Below, one piece after another: positions 15,431 through 21,932 of a stretch of DNA of 24,287 nt; the stretch's first letter is position 1; the number at the start of each line of letters is the position of its first letter. A program made the translations under genes and the position numbers. Under the pieces are notes generated by a model that was not told the DNA's origin, did no database searches, and saw only the letters and a list, made by a program, of their open reading frames with translations. This stretch comes from Clostridia bacterium (GTDB lineage Bacteria; Bacillota; Clostridia; Saccharofermentanales; Saccharofermentanaceae): the NCBI GenBank assembly GCA_017881645.1, contig JADGQQ010000067.1, positions 1 to 24,287 of the forward strand, in the 5' to 3' direction.

Positions 15431-15649
15431 ATGGCCAAAGAAGATGTAATCGAAGTAGAGGGAATTGTTGACGACGCATTACCGAATGCAATGTTTAAGG
15501 TCAAGCTGGAAAATGGACATGAAGTACTTGCACATATTTCCGGCAAGCTCAGACAGAATTACATCAAGATTCTGCCGGGTGACCGTGTTACTTTGGAGCT
15601 TTCCCCTTATGATTTGTCCAGAGGACGCATTACCTGGCGTGCAAAATAA
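15431..15649 (+). CDS. infA: translation initiation factor IF-1
   Basis: IF-1 is a single OB-fold protein that binds the A site of the 30S subunit during initiation. The 72-residue product is the standard size, with MAKEDVIEVEGIV at the start, LENGHEVLAHISGKLRQNYI in the middle and LSRGRITWRAK at the end. AAAGGAG lies before the ATG. Its last codons and stop form the left arm of an inverted repeat (15638-15671). Confidence 0.98.
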   Translation: MAKEDVIEVEGIVDDALPNAMFKVKLENGHEVLAHISGKLRQNYIKILPGDRVTLELSPYDLSRGRITWRAK

Positions 15650-15671
15650 AAAGATTCTTCTTTTTTGCACG
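15638..15671 (+). promoter_or_regulatory. inverted repeat across the infA stop
   Basis: CGTGCAAAA (15638-15646) pairs perfectly with TTTTGCACG (15663-15671). The left arm lies inside infA and the TAA stop follows it. The right arm is T-rich, but no T tract follows it, so this is at best a weak terminator; it may stabilise the 3' end of the upstream message. Confidence 0.5.
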
Positions 15672-15691
15672 ATCTTTGACAAAACACTTGA

Positions 15692-15720
15692 TTTACAGTC
15701 GGTTTTTGTTATTATATTAT
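15692..15720 (+). promoter_or_regulatory. candidate promoter for rpmJ and the alpha operon
   Basis: TTTACA at 15692-15697 and TATTAT at 15715-15720, each 5 of 6 to consensus, with an ideal 17-base spacer. Transcription would start near 15727, giving a leader of about 70 bases before rpmJ. This is the best-matching promoter in the window. It would let rpmJ, rpsM, rpsK, rpsD, rpoA and rplQ be controlled apart from the genes upstream. Confidence 0.65.
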
Positions 15721-15726
15721 AGCGTG

Positions 15727-15764
15727 CGCCTATAAGGCGTTGGTTTTTCTGCCCCCCCTGGCAG
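15727..15764 (+). promoter_or_regulatory. two short hairpins in the rpmJ leader
   Basis: CGCCT (15727-15731) pairs with AGGCG (15735-15739), followed by TTGGTTTTT. CTGCC (15749-15753) pairs with GGCAG (15760-15764). The first starts at the predicted transcript 5' end. Both are short, so a regulatory role is only possible. Confidence 0.35.
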
Positions 15765-15796
15765 GAACGGAACAGCAGCAGCAGGAGGTAGGTTGT

Positions 15797-15910
15797 ATGA
15801 AAGTTAGACCATCAGTCAAGCCCATGTGCGAAAAATGTAAAGTTATTCGCCGCAAAGGACGTGTCATGATTATCTGCACGGATCCTAAACACAAGCAGAA
15901 ACAGGGCTAA
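15797..15910 (+). CDS. rpmJ: 50S ribosomal protein L36, zinc form
   Basis: L36 is the smallest 50S protein. The product has 37 residues, MKVRPSVKPMCEKC at the start and KHKQKQG at the end. The zinc ligands C11, C14, C27 and H32 are all present, so this is the C+ form. GGAGGT lies shortly before the ATG at 15797. It stands between the promoter above and a folded leader before rpsM, in the usual place between infA and rpsM. Confidence 0.97.
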   Translation: MKVRPSVKPMCEKCKVIRRKGRVMIICTDPKHKQKQG

Positions 15911-15922
15911 TGCACATCGCCT

Positions 15923-15945
15923 CCGGACAGTTATTATCTGTCCGG
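15923..15945 (+). promoter_or_regulatory. perfect 8-pair hairpin after rpmJ
   Basis: CCGGACAG (15923-15930) pairs with CTGTCCGG (15938-15945) around the loop TTATTAT. Only TTATG follows, so there is no T tract for termination. It lies 12 bases after the rpmJ stop and may protect or process the message, or form the first part of the rpsM leader. Confidence 0.6.
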
Positions 15946-15973
15946 TTATGCAGGCGTACTCAGATTGGATATT

Positions 15974-16032
15974 ACACGCAACTCGTAAGGGCGGCTGCCT
16001 CTGCTAACAGCGGAGGAACCTTACACGCGTGT
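15974..16032 (+). promoter_or_regulatory. three-helix stem-loop leader before rpsM
   Basis: Three nested helices line up in order: ACACGC (15974-15979) with GCGTGT (16027-16032); GTAAGG (15985-15990) with CCTTAC (16019-16024); and CCTCTG (15998-16003) with CGGAGG (16011-16016, one G-U), loop CTAACAG. That is 18 pairs in 59 bases, separated by small internal loops. It sits about 40 bases before the rpsM ribosome binding site. In E. coli S4 represses this operon by binding its leader; here rpsD is also in the operon, so S4 control is a reasonable guess but not shown. Confidence 0.6.
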
Positions 16033-16084
16033 TCTATAGATAGAAGAAGCAAAAGAAAAATAATCATTCACGGAGGTGCATCAG

Positions 16085-16453
16085 ATGGCGCGTATTGCCG
16101 GTGTAGATCTGCCCAATGACAAGAGAGTTGAGATTGCTCTCACCTATATCTTTGGCGTTGGAAGAACAACTTCTACACGTATTCTAACTGATTCCTCGAT
16201 TAATCCTGATACTCGTGTTAAAGATCTCACTGAAGAGGAGATTGCGAAGATTCGTGATAAGATCGAGAACAATTATAACGTTGAAGGTGATTTGAGAAGA
16301 GAAGTCTCTCTCAATATTAAGCGTTTGACAGAAATCGGCTGCTATCGCGGCCGTCGTCACAGAATGGGGCTTCCTGTTCGCGGTCAGCGCACAAAGACGA
16401 ACGCCCGTACTCGTAAGGGTCCGAAGCGTACGATGGCTGGCAAGAAGAAGTAA
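16085..16453 (+). CDS. rpsM: 30S ribosomal protein S13
   Basis: S13 lies in the 30S head and bridges to L5 of the 50S subunit. The 122-residue product has MARIAGVDLPNDKRVEIALT at its start, the helix-two-turn-helix region (YIFGVGRTTSTRIL) and the basic C-terminal tail (GQRTKTNARTRKGPKR). The ATG at 16085 lies 7 bases after GGAGGT; a CTG-type extension seen in frame upstream is not a start. It opens the protein-coding part of the classical alpha operon. Confidence 0.98.
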   Translation: MARIAGVDLPNDKRVEIALTYIFGVGRTTSTRILTDSSINPDTRVKDLTEEEIAKIRDKIENNYNVEGDLRREVSLNIKRLTEIGCYRGRRHRMGLPVRGQRTKTNARTRKGPKRTMAGKKK

Positions 16454-16464
16454 GGAGGAATACC

Positions 16465-16866
16465 ATGGCGAAGGCAATTAAAAAAACGGCTTTAAGGCCG
16501 AAGAAAAGAGAACGCAAGAATATTGACCGCGGACATGCGCATATTCACTCTACGTTCAACAACACAATCGTTACAATTACCGATCCTCTGGGAAATGCAA
16601 TATCATGGGCATCCGCCGGTGAGATGGGCATGAAGGGTTCTCGTAAGGGTACACCTTTTGCCGCTCAGATGGCTGCTGAAGATGCAGCTAAGAAAGCTGT
16701 TGACCATGGCATGCGTACAGTTGAGGTTTTTGTAAAAGGTCCGGGCGCTGGTCGCGAATCCGCAATCCGCGCTCTGCAGGCCACGGGATTGGATGTCACC
16801 ATGATCAAAGATGTTACTCCAGTTCCCCACAATGGCTGCAGGCCGCCAAAGAGAAGAAGAGTCTGA
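16465..16866 (+). CDS. rpsK: 30S ribosomal protein S11
   Basis: S11 sits on the 30S platform near the mRNA exit and the P site. The 133-residue product is standard, with HIHSTFNNTIVTITDPLGN and the closing IKDVTPVPHNGCRPPKRRRV. AAGGAGG precedes the ATG, 11 bases after the rpsM stop. Confidence 0.98.
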   Translation: MAKAIKKTALRPKKRERKNIDRGHAHIHSTFNNTIVTITDPLGNAISWASAGEMGMKGSRKGTPFAAQMAAEDAAKKAVDHGMRTVEVFVKGPGAGRESAIRALQATGLDVTMIKDVTPVPHNGCRPPKRRRV

Positions 16867-16883
16867 TTACGGAGGTATAGAGA

Positions 16884-17501
16884 ATGGCCAGATATACAGA
16901 TGCATCCTGCCGCCTGTGCCGCAGAGAAGGCGACAAGCTTTTTCTCAAGGGACAGAGATGTTACACAGCGAAATGCTCCATTGCACGTCGGAGTTTTGCT
17001 CCGGGTCAGCATGGACAAGGTCGAAAGAAAGTATCAGAATACGGTCTTCAGCTTAGAGAAAAGCAGAAGACAAAGCGTTTTTACGGAATTCTCGAGAAAC
17101 AGTTTCACTCAACATTTGAGAGAGCTGAGAAATTGAAGGGCAAGACCGGCGACAACCTGCTTGCACTGCTCGAACTCCGTTTTGACAATATCGTTTACAG
17201 ACTGGGTTTTGCTTCGTCTCGTTCTGAAGCGCGTCAGCTTGTAACGCACGGACATTTTGTTGTTAATGGTAAGAAGATGGATATCCCTTCCATTACAATG
17301 AAGGCCGGCGATGTTATTAGTGTTCGTGAATCGTCCCGCAAATCACCGAAATTCGTCAGTCTTACGAACGCCCGTCCGGTTCCGGCGTGGCTTACCTTTA
17401 ATGAAGAGACTCTTACAGGTACTCTTGTTCAGGTTCCGTCTCGTGAGGATGTCGATATCGAGGTCAAGGAGACCCTTATTGTTGAGTTGTACTCGAAGTA
17501 A
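16884..17501 (+). CDS. rpsD: 30S ribosomal protein S4, zinc form
   Basis: S4 starts 30S assembly and is part of the mRNA entry helicase. The 205-residue product has an N-terminal zinc site at C9, C12, C26 and C31, as in the Thermus form, and an S4 RNA-binding domain (RLGFASSRSEARQLVTHGHF). Its place between rpsK and rpoA is the Clostridia and proteobacterial arrangement; in Bacillus the gene is unlinked. In E. coli S4 is the repressor of this operon, which makes the folded leader before rpsM of interest. Confidence 0.98.
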   Translation: MARYTDASCRLCRREGDKLFLKGQRCYTAKCSIARRSFAPGQHGQGRKKVSEYGLQLREKQKTKRFYGILEKQFHSTFERAEKLKGKTGDNLLALLELRFDNIVYRLGFASSRSEARQLVTHGHFVVNGKKMDIPSITMKAGDVISVRESSRKSPKFVSLTNARPVPAWLTFNEETLTGTLVQVPSREDVDIEVKETLIVELYSK

Positions 17502-17544
17502 TGGGGATTGACCAGGTGTATTTAGCTGCGCAAGGAGGAGAAAG

Positions 17545-18498
17545 ATGATTGAAATAATGAAGCCGGTCATTGAATGTGTTGAATTAAATGAAGATAGCTC
17601 CTACGGCAAGTTCGTAATCGGACCGCTGGAGCGGGGATATGGCACGACGCTTGGCAATTCTTTGCGCCGCGTTCTGCTTTCTTCTCTGACCGGAGCTGCC
17701 GTTACCGCAATCCGTGTTGAAGGCGTGTATCATGAGTTCTCAACGGTTACAGGTGTGGTCGAAGACATGACGGAGATGATCCTGAATGTTAAGGGTATTC
17801 GTGCAAGACTGCATGTAGACGGTCCGAAAACCGTATATATCAGTACAGACGAAGGCCGTTCCGGTCCTGTTACCGCAGGTGATATCGTTCACGACGAAGA
17901 AGTTGAGATTGAGAATCCGGATCACGTTGTAGCCACATTAAATGGAGCAGGTCGTCTTTTCATGGAACTTACGATAAGTAAAGGCCGTGGGTATTCTACC
18001 GCTGATCGCAATAAAATGACGAATCAGCCCATCGGTGTAATTGCAGTGGATTCAATTTTCACTCCTGTACGCAAAGCAAACTATACAGTTGAGAACACTC
18101 GTGTCGGAGAGCGCACGGACTTTGACAGTCTGTCGCTTGAAGTCTGGACGGACGCTACATTGGACGTCAACGAGGCTCTCTCTGCCGCAGCGGCTATTCT
18201 TTGCGAACATCTGGGTCTCTTTATCGCTTTAACCGACAGAAATGCCGGCCCGAGCTTTCGAGATGCAGAGGACAGCGGACATAAGAATTCCAAGTTGGAT
18301 GTTGCCATCGAAGATCTTGATTTCTCTGTAAGAACGTATAATTGCCTGAAGAGAGCCGGAATCAATTCCATCGGCGATCTTGTGGCCCGTTCTGAAGATG
18401 AGATGATGAAGGTTCGTAATCTTGGCAAGAAATCGCTTGAAGAGGTCATTTTGAAGCTCGAGGACATGGGACTTTCGCTTGCTGCAAGTGAAGAGTAA
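17545..18498 (+). CDS. rpoA: RNA polymerase alpha subunit
   Basis: The alpha subunit dimer nucleates RNA polymerase assembly and its C-terminal domain contacts UP elements and activators. The 317-residue product has the N-terminal assembly domain (FVIGPLERGYGTTLGNSLRR, then LLSSLTGAAVTAIRVEGV) and the helix-hairpin-helix C-terminal domain from about residue 256 (LKRAGINSIGDLVARSEDEM and VRNLGKKSLEEV). AAGGAGGAG precedes the ATG at 17545. Confidence 0.98.
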   Translation: MIEIMKPVIECVELNEDSSYGKFVIGPLERGYGTTLGNSLRRVLLSSLTGAAVTAIRVEGVYHEFSTVTGVVEDMTEMILNVKGIRARLHVDGPKTVYISTDEGRSGPVTAGDIVHDEEVEIENPDHVVATLNGAGRLFMELTISKGRGYSTADRNKMTNQPIGVIAVDSIFTPVRKANYTVENTRVGERTDFDSLSLEVWTDATLDVNEALSAAAAILCEHLGLFIALTDRNAGPSFRDAEDSGHKNSKLDVAIEDLDFSVRTYNCLKRAGINSIGDLVARSEDEMMKVRNLGKKSLEEVILKLEDMGLSLAASEE

Positions 18499-18542
18499 CA
18501 CCAGTTTCAGGGCATTTCAGTAACATATAGGAGGTTTTACCC

Positions 18543-19067
18543 ATGGCGGGAATAAGAAAATTGAGTCGTGCATCCGATCAGCGTCTGGCTATTTTGAGAG
18601 GGCAAACGACAGCCCTTATCATGAACGGGAAGATTGTTACAACCGTTGCCCGTGCCAAAGAAATCAGCAAGATTGCAGAGAAGCTGATCACACAGGCTGT
18701 TCGCGAGAAGGAGAATTTTTCTTCTAAGGAAATAACCGTTTCGAAAGCGAAACTGGACTCCAAGGGTAAGAAAGTTCTTATCTCCAAGACATCCAAGAAC
18801 GGCGCCAAATACGACGTTGTAGACCGCGAAATTAAAAAGAAAATGGTTCAGGTTGATAGTGGTTCCCGTCTCGCTGCCAGAAAAGGCATGTCATACTGGC
18901 TCTATAAGGGTCATGATGCCGAGCAGAACACAGTAAACCCGATTAATCATCTTTTTGATGAGGTTGCACCTAGATATGCAGGCAGAAACGGCGGGTATAC
19001 CCGTATTATCAAGCTTGGAACAAGAAGAGGCGATGCCTCCGAAATGGCTCAGATCGAGCTTGTCTGA
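18543..19067 (+). CDS. rplQ: 50S ribosomal protein L17 with internal insertion
   Basis: L17 lies near the tunnel exit. Both ends are typical: RKLSRASDQRLAILRGQTT at the start and LFDEVAPRYAGRNGGYTRI followed by KLGTRRGDASEMAQIELV at the end. At 174 residues it is well above the 115-125 of Bacillus or E. coli. The extra 50 or so residues lie between about residues 57 and 115, lysine-rich, replacing the short loop. Long L17 forms are known in several bacterial groups. TAGGAGG precedes the ATG; an intrinsic terminator follows 40 bases after the stop. Confidence 0.97.
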   Translation: MAGIRKLSRASDQRLAILRGQTTALIMNGKIVTTVARAKEISKIAEKLITQAVREKENFSSKEITVSKAKLDSKGKKVLISKTSKNGAKYDVVDREIKKKMVQVDSGSRLAARKGMSYWLYKGHDAEQNTVNPINHLFDEVAPRYAGRNGGYTRIIKLGTRRGDASEMAQIELV

Positions 19068-19108
19068 TTGCAATTGCCGTAATCGTTGACTATGAATCAG
19101 TAATAGGT

Positions 19109-19150
19109 AAGGGTGACGGTGTGCGCATGCGTACCGCACCCTTTTCTTTT
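19109..19150 (+). terminator. intrinsic terminator after rplQ
   Basis: AAGGGTG (19109-19115) pairs with CACCCTT (19137-19143), extended by CGGT (19117-19120) with ACCG (19133-19136) after one bulged A. TTTTCTTTT follows at 19142-19150. This is the clearest intrinsic terminator in the window and ends the ribosomal cluster. It directly abuts the ecfA ribosome binding site (GGAG at 19151-19154). Confidence 0.85.
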
Positions 19151-19161
19151 GGAGAAAATGA

Positions 19162-21027
19162 ATGATCGACGAGAGTGTTTCTCAACAACCAGAAGTGAGC
19201 GAACTGCCTGTTATCCTTGCCGATAACGTGCGGTTTTCTTATATGCACCCTGAAACGGGTGCAGTGGAGGCGCTTTCCGGCGTCTCGCTCATGATGCAGA
19301 GAGGCAAACATGTTGCTTTGCTTGGGCGAAACGGTTCCGGCAAATCCACCATGGCAAAAATGATCAATGTACTTGAACTGCCCCAAAGCGGACAGGTTCT
19401 CGTGCTGGGAATGAATACGCTGTCGGAACATGATTTCTGGGAAATACGACGCTCTTGCGGCATGGTTTTTCAGAATCCGGACAACCAGATTGTCGGCACG
19501 ACCGTTGAGGAAGATGTAGCTTTCGGGCCGGAGAATCTTGGTGTTCCGACGGCAGAAATCAGAAAACGCGTAGATGAATCGCTGTCTTATGTGGGCATGA
19601 TGAGTCTGGCAAAAAGACAGCCGTCTCAGCTTTCCGGCGGACAGAAGCAAAAGCTTGCCATCGCGGGCGTTCTTGCCATGGCGCCTCAGATTCTCCTTCT
19701 GGATGAATCCACATCGATGCTGGATCCGCTGAGCAGGGACGACTTTCTTGCAGTAGTGGATCGGCTGATCAAAGACCGGCAAATGTCGGTTCTGCACATC
19801 ACACATGACATGTCGGAAGCGTGTATGGCGGACTATATCTATGTCCTTGATAAGGGGAAGGTCGCCATGGAAGGCATTCCGAGCCGGGTGTTCAGCCAGG
19901 TGAAGGAATTGCGCGGACTCGGGTTGGACGTACCCGTTTTTGCGGAGTTAGCGTTTGAAGTCGCATCCAGACTGGGGCTTGTGATCAAACAGGAAACGCT
20001 TGAGTCACGGGCGACAGCTCTGGCCGGCATACGAAATATGCTTGATAAAGTGCATTTGGACGTCGGCATACACATTCCGGCTGCTGCGGTTCCCGATGAA
20101 CGGCTCACACCGCAAAGGACGATTCTTGAAGTTTCTCACTTACATCATTCATATGACAAAAAGGGCGAGCCCTCGCTGTCCGATATTTCTTTTTCTGTGA
20201 AAGAAGGAGAGATTTTCGCGGTCATCGGGCACAGCGGATCGGGAAAAACCACCCTTATTACGCATTTGAACGGTCTGCTCCGCCCGCAGGAAGGTGAAAT
20301 CCGCGTTTTTCCTCATGCAGACGGCGATGTTCTCAATACGAAGAAAAACTCCGATGTCCATCAGATTCGGCGGGTTGTCGGGCTTTTGTTCCAATATCCT
20401 GAATATCAGCTTTTTGAAGAAACCGTTGAAAAGGATATTGCTTTCGGCCCATTGAAAATGGGTCTTCCCGCAGATGAAATCAAACGAAGAGTCAGAGAAT
20501 CTCTGGCGCTGGTCGGACTCGATGAGTCCATTTTGCAAAGATCGCCTTTCGAACTTTCCGGCGGACAGAAGAGGCGGGTCGCCTTTGCAGGCGTGCTTTC
20601 GATGGATCCGGACATTCTGGTTCTGGACGAACCGGCAGCCGGACTCGATCCGACCGGCCGCAGAGAGATTCTGGGATATGCGGAGAAAATCAAAAAACTC
20701 GGCAAAACGATTATTCTTGTTTCGCATAATATGGATGAAGCCGCCCGGTATGCAGATCGGATTCTCGTTCTTAAGAACGGGACAGCGCGTGCGCTGCTGA
20801 CTCCCGCCGAACTGTTTTCGAATCCGGAAATGCTGCGGGATCTGGAGCTTTGCGCACCGGAAACGGTTATTTGCCTGAACGACCTGAAAGCGGATTATCC
20901 GGAGATAAACCCGTGCATCTTCAGCCCGGGCGATGCTGCGGATGAGTTGATTCGTGCCGCACATGGCATCCATACCGGAAATGCACAAAAAGTGCCGGAA
21001 AGACTTCCGGGTGATGCTCATGATTAA
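19162..21027 (+). CDS. fused EcfA1-EcfA2 ATPase of an ECF vitamin transporter
   Basis: ECF transporters use two ABC ATPases, EcfA1 and EcfA2, normally from two genes. Here one 621-residue chain carries both. Half 1: Walker A GRNGSGKST (55-63), FQNPDNQ (103-109), LSGGQ (157-161), LLLDES with catalytic E182, H215. Half 2: Walker A GHSGSGKTT (356-364), FQYPEYQ (410-416), LSGGQ (465-469), LVLDEP with E490, H522. Both active sites look intact. FQNPDNQ is EcfA1-like and FQYPEYQLFEETV is EcfA2-like, so the order is the same as the usual gene pair; a linker of about 65 residues (256-320) keeps the EcfA1 tail. A start at 19162 is supported by GGAG 7 bases upstream. It overlaps ecfT by 8 bases. The frame is continuous with no stop between the halves. 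Confidence 0.92.
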   Translation: MIDESVSQQPEVSELPVILADNVRFSYMHPETGAVEALSGVSLMMQRGKHVALLGRNGSGKSTMAKMINVLELPQSGQVLVLGMNTLSEHDFWEIRRSCGMVFQNPDNQIVGTTVEEDVAFGPENLGVPTAEIRKRVDESLSYVGMMSLAKRQPSQLSGGQKQKLAIAGVLAMAPQILLLDESTSMLDPLSRDDFLAVVDRLIKDRQMSVLHITHDMSEACMADYIYVLDKGKVAMEGIPSRVFSQVKELRGLGLDVPVFAELAFEVASRLGLVIKQETLESRATALAGIRNMLDKVHLDVGIHIPAAAVPDERLTPQRTILEVSHLHHSYDKKGEPSLSDISFSVKEGEIFAVIGHSGSGKTTLITHLNGLLRPQEGEIRVFPHADGDVLNTKKNSDVHQIRRVVGLLFQYPEYQLFEETVEKDIAFGPLKMGLPADEIKRRVRESLALVGLDESILQRSPFELSGGQKRRVAFAGVLSMDPDILVLDEPAAGLDPTGRREILGYAEKIKKLGKTIILVSHNMDEAARYADRILVLKNGTARALLTPAELFSNPEMLRDLELCAPETVICLNDLKADYPEINPCIFSPGDAADELIRAAHGIHTGNAQKVPERLPGDAHD

Positions 21028-21835
21028 GGATATTTCGATCGGCAGGTATTACCAGGGCGATTCCATTCTGCATCGTCTGGATCCCAGAGTAAAAATCATA
21101 CTCTGCTTCTTCTACATGGTTACCGTATTCATGATGACGACGGTGCCGGGACTGCTTGCGACCTTTGCAGTTGTTGTTTTTCTTTGCATCCTGTCGGCGA
21201 TTCCGGTGGATACGATTCTCAAATCCGTTCGGCCGATTGTGTTTTTGCTGCTTTTTATCATGCTTCTGAACGTACTGACCACCCGGACGGGACATCCGCT
21301 GTTCTCCTGGTGGATTGTTAAGATAACCGATGAGGGCGTGCTCAGGGCCGGCCTTATGGCGCTTCGACTGTTTCTGCTGATTCTCAGCACGAGCATTCTG
21401 CTGACACTGACGACGACACCTCTTCTGATGGCGGATTCGCTCGAGAGCCTATTCGGACCTTTGAAAAGGATCCGCGTTCCGGTGCACGAGATGGCGATGA
21501 TGATGTCCATAGCGCTTCGCTTCATTCCGACATTGGTGGAGGAAACAGACAAGATTATGAAAGCGCAGGCATCCAGGGGAGCGGAATATGACACCGGAAA
21601 TGTGTTTATGCGCGCCAGAGGGTATGTGTCCGTTCTTGTGCCGCTTTTCGTCAGTGCGTTCAAGAGAGCGGAAGAATTGGCGATTGCCATGGACGCCAGA
21701 TGCTACCGCGGGGGCGAAGGAAGGACGAAGCTTCACGTCCTTCACATGAATGCAAAGGATTATTTCTGGTTTTCGTTCCTTTCCTGCCTTTGTTTTGCAC
21801 TTATTTTTATAGATTTATTTGTTAAAATAAGTTAA
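21020..21835 (+). CDS. ecfT: ECF transporter transmembrane subunit EcfT
   Basis: EcfT is the membrane coupling subunit that links the two ATPases to exchangeable substrate-binding S components. The 271-residue product has several hydrophobic helices and the two coupling-helix motifs with Ala-Arg-Gly character: AQASRGAEY and DARCYRGGEG. The start at 21020 (MIKDISIGRYYQGDS) overlaps the ATPase gene by 8 bases; an ATG at 21014 is two codons earlier and equally possible. No S-component gene is in the window, as expected for a shared (group II) module. Confidence 0.95.
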   Translation: MIKDISIGRYYQGDSILHRLDPRVKIILCFFYMVTVFMMTTVPGLLATFAVVVFLCILSAIPVDTILKSVRPIVFLLLFIMLLNVLTTRTGHPLFSWWIVKITDEGVLRAGLMALRLFLLILSTSILLTLTTTPLLMADSLESLFGPLKRIRVPVHEMAMMMSIALRFIPTLVEETDKIMKAQASRGAEYDTGNVFMRARGYVSVLVPLFVSAFKRAEELAIAMDARCYRGGEGRTKLHVLHMNAKDYFWFSFLSCLCFALIFIDLFVKIS

Positions 21836-21847
21836 AATTTAAATTAT
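21819..21847 (+). promoter_or_regulatory. candidate promoter before the ROK kinase gene
   Basis: TTGTTA at 21819-21824, a 17-base spacer, then AATTAT at 21842-21847, in a very AT-rich stretch that overlaps the end of ecfT. Each box is only 4 of 6 to consensus. Transcription would begin about 80 bases before the kinase start. Confidence 0.4.
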
Positions 21848-21856
21848 GCACGTTAG

Positions 21857-21891
21857 ATTAGCGGGACTAATTTTTCGGAAACCGAATTTTT
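21857..21891 (+). terminator. weak terminator-like hairpins between ecfT and the kinase gene
   Basis: ATTAG (21857-21861) pairs with CTAAT (21867-21871) and runs into five T. TTCGG (21874-21878) pairs with CCGAA (21882-21886), loop AAA, followed by five T (21887-21891). Stems of only five pairs are weak. They could end ecfT transcripts or attenuate those from the promoter just upstream. Confidence 0.3.
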
Positions 21892-21932
21892 ATACCGGAC
21901 AGAATAGACTAATCACAAGCGAGGAAATTGTA

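Noticed and set aside
15676..15681. Perfect TTGACA as a -35 box
   Set aside because: No -10 box lies at 16-18 bases; the neighbouring TTTACA at 15692 has an ideal partner.
19086..19113. TTGACT as a -35 box for a promoter before the ECF ATPase gene
   Set aside because: The matching -10 position reads TAAGGG, a poor match that overlaps the terminator stem.
19090..19806. 238-residue reverse-strand frame opposite the ECF ATPase gene
   Set aside because: Composition is that of an antisense shadow, with no motif or start signal; the forward strand has intact ABC motifs.
21846..21932. 29-residue N-terminal extension of the ROK kinase
   Set aside because: It would be translated from the candidate -10 box region, lacks a ribosome binding site and does not look like any ROK N-terminus.
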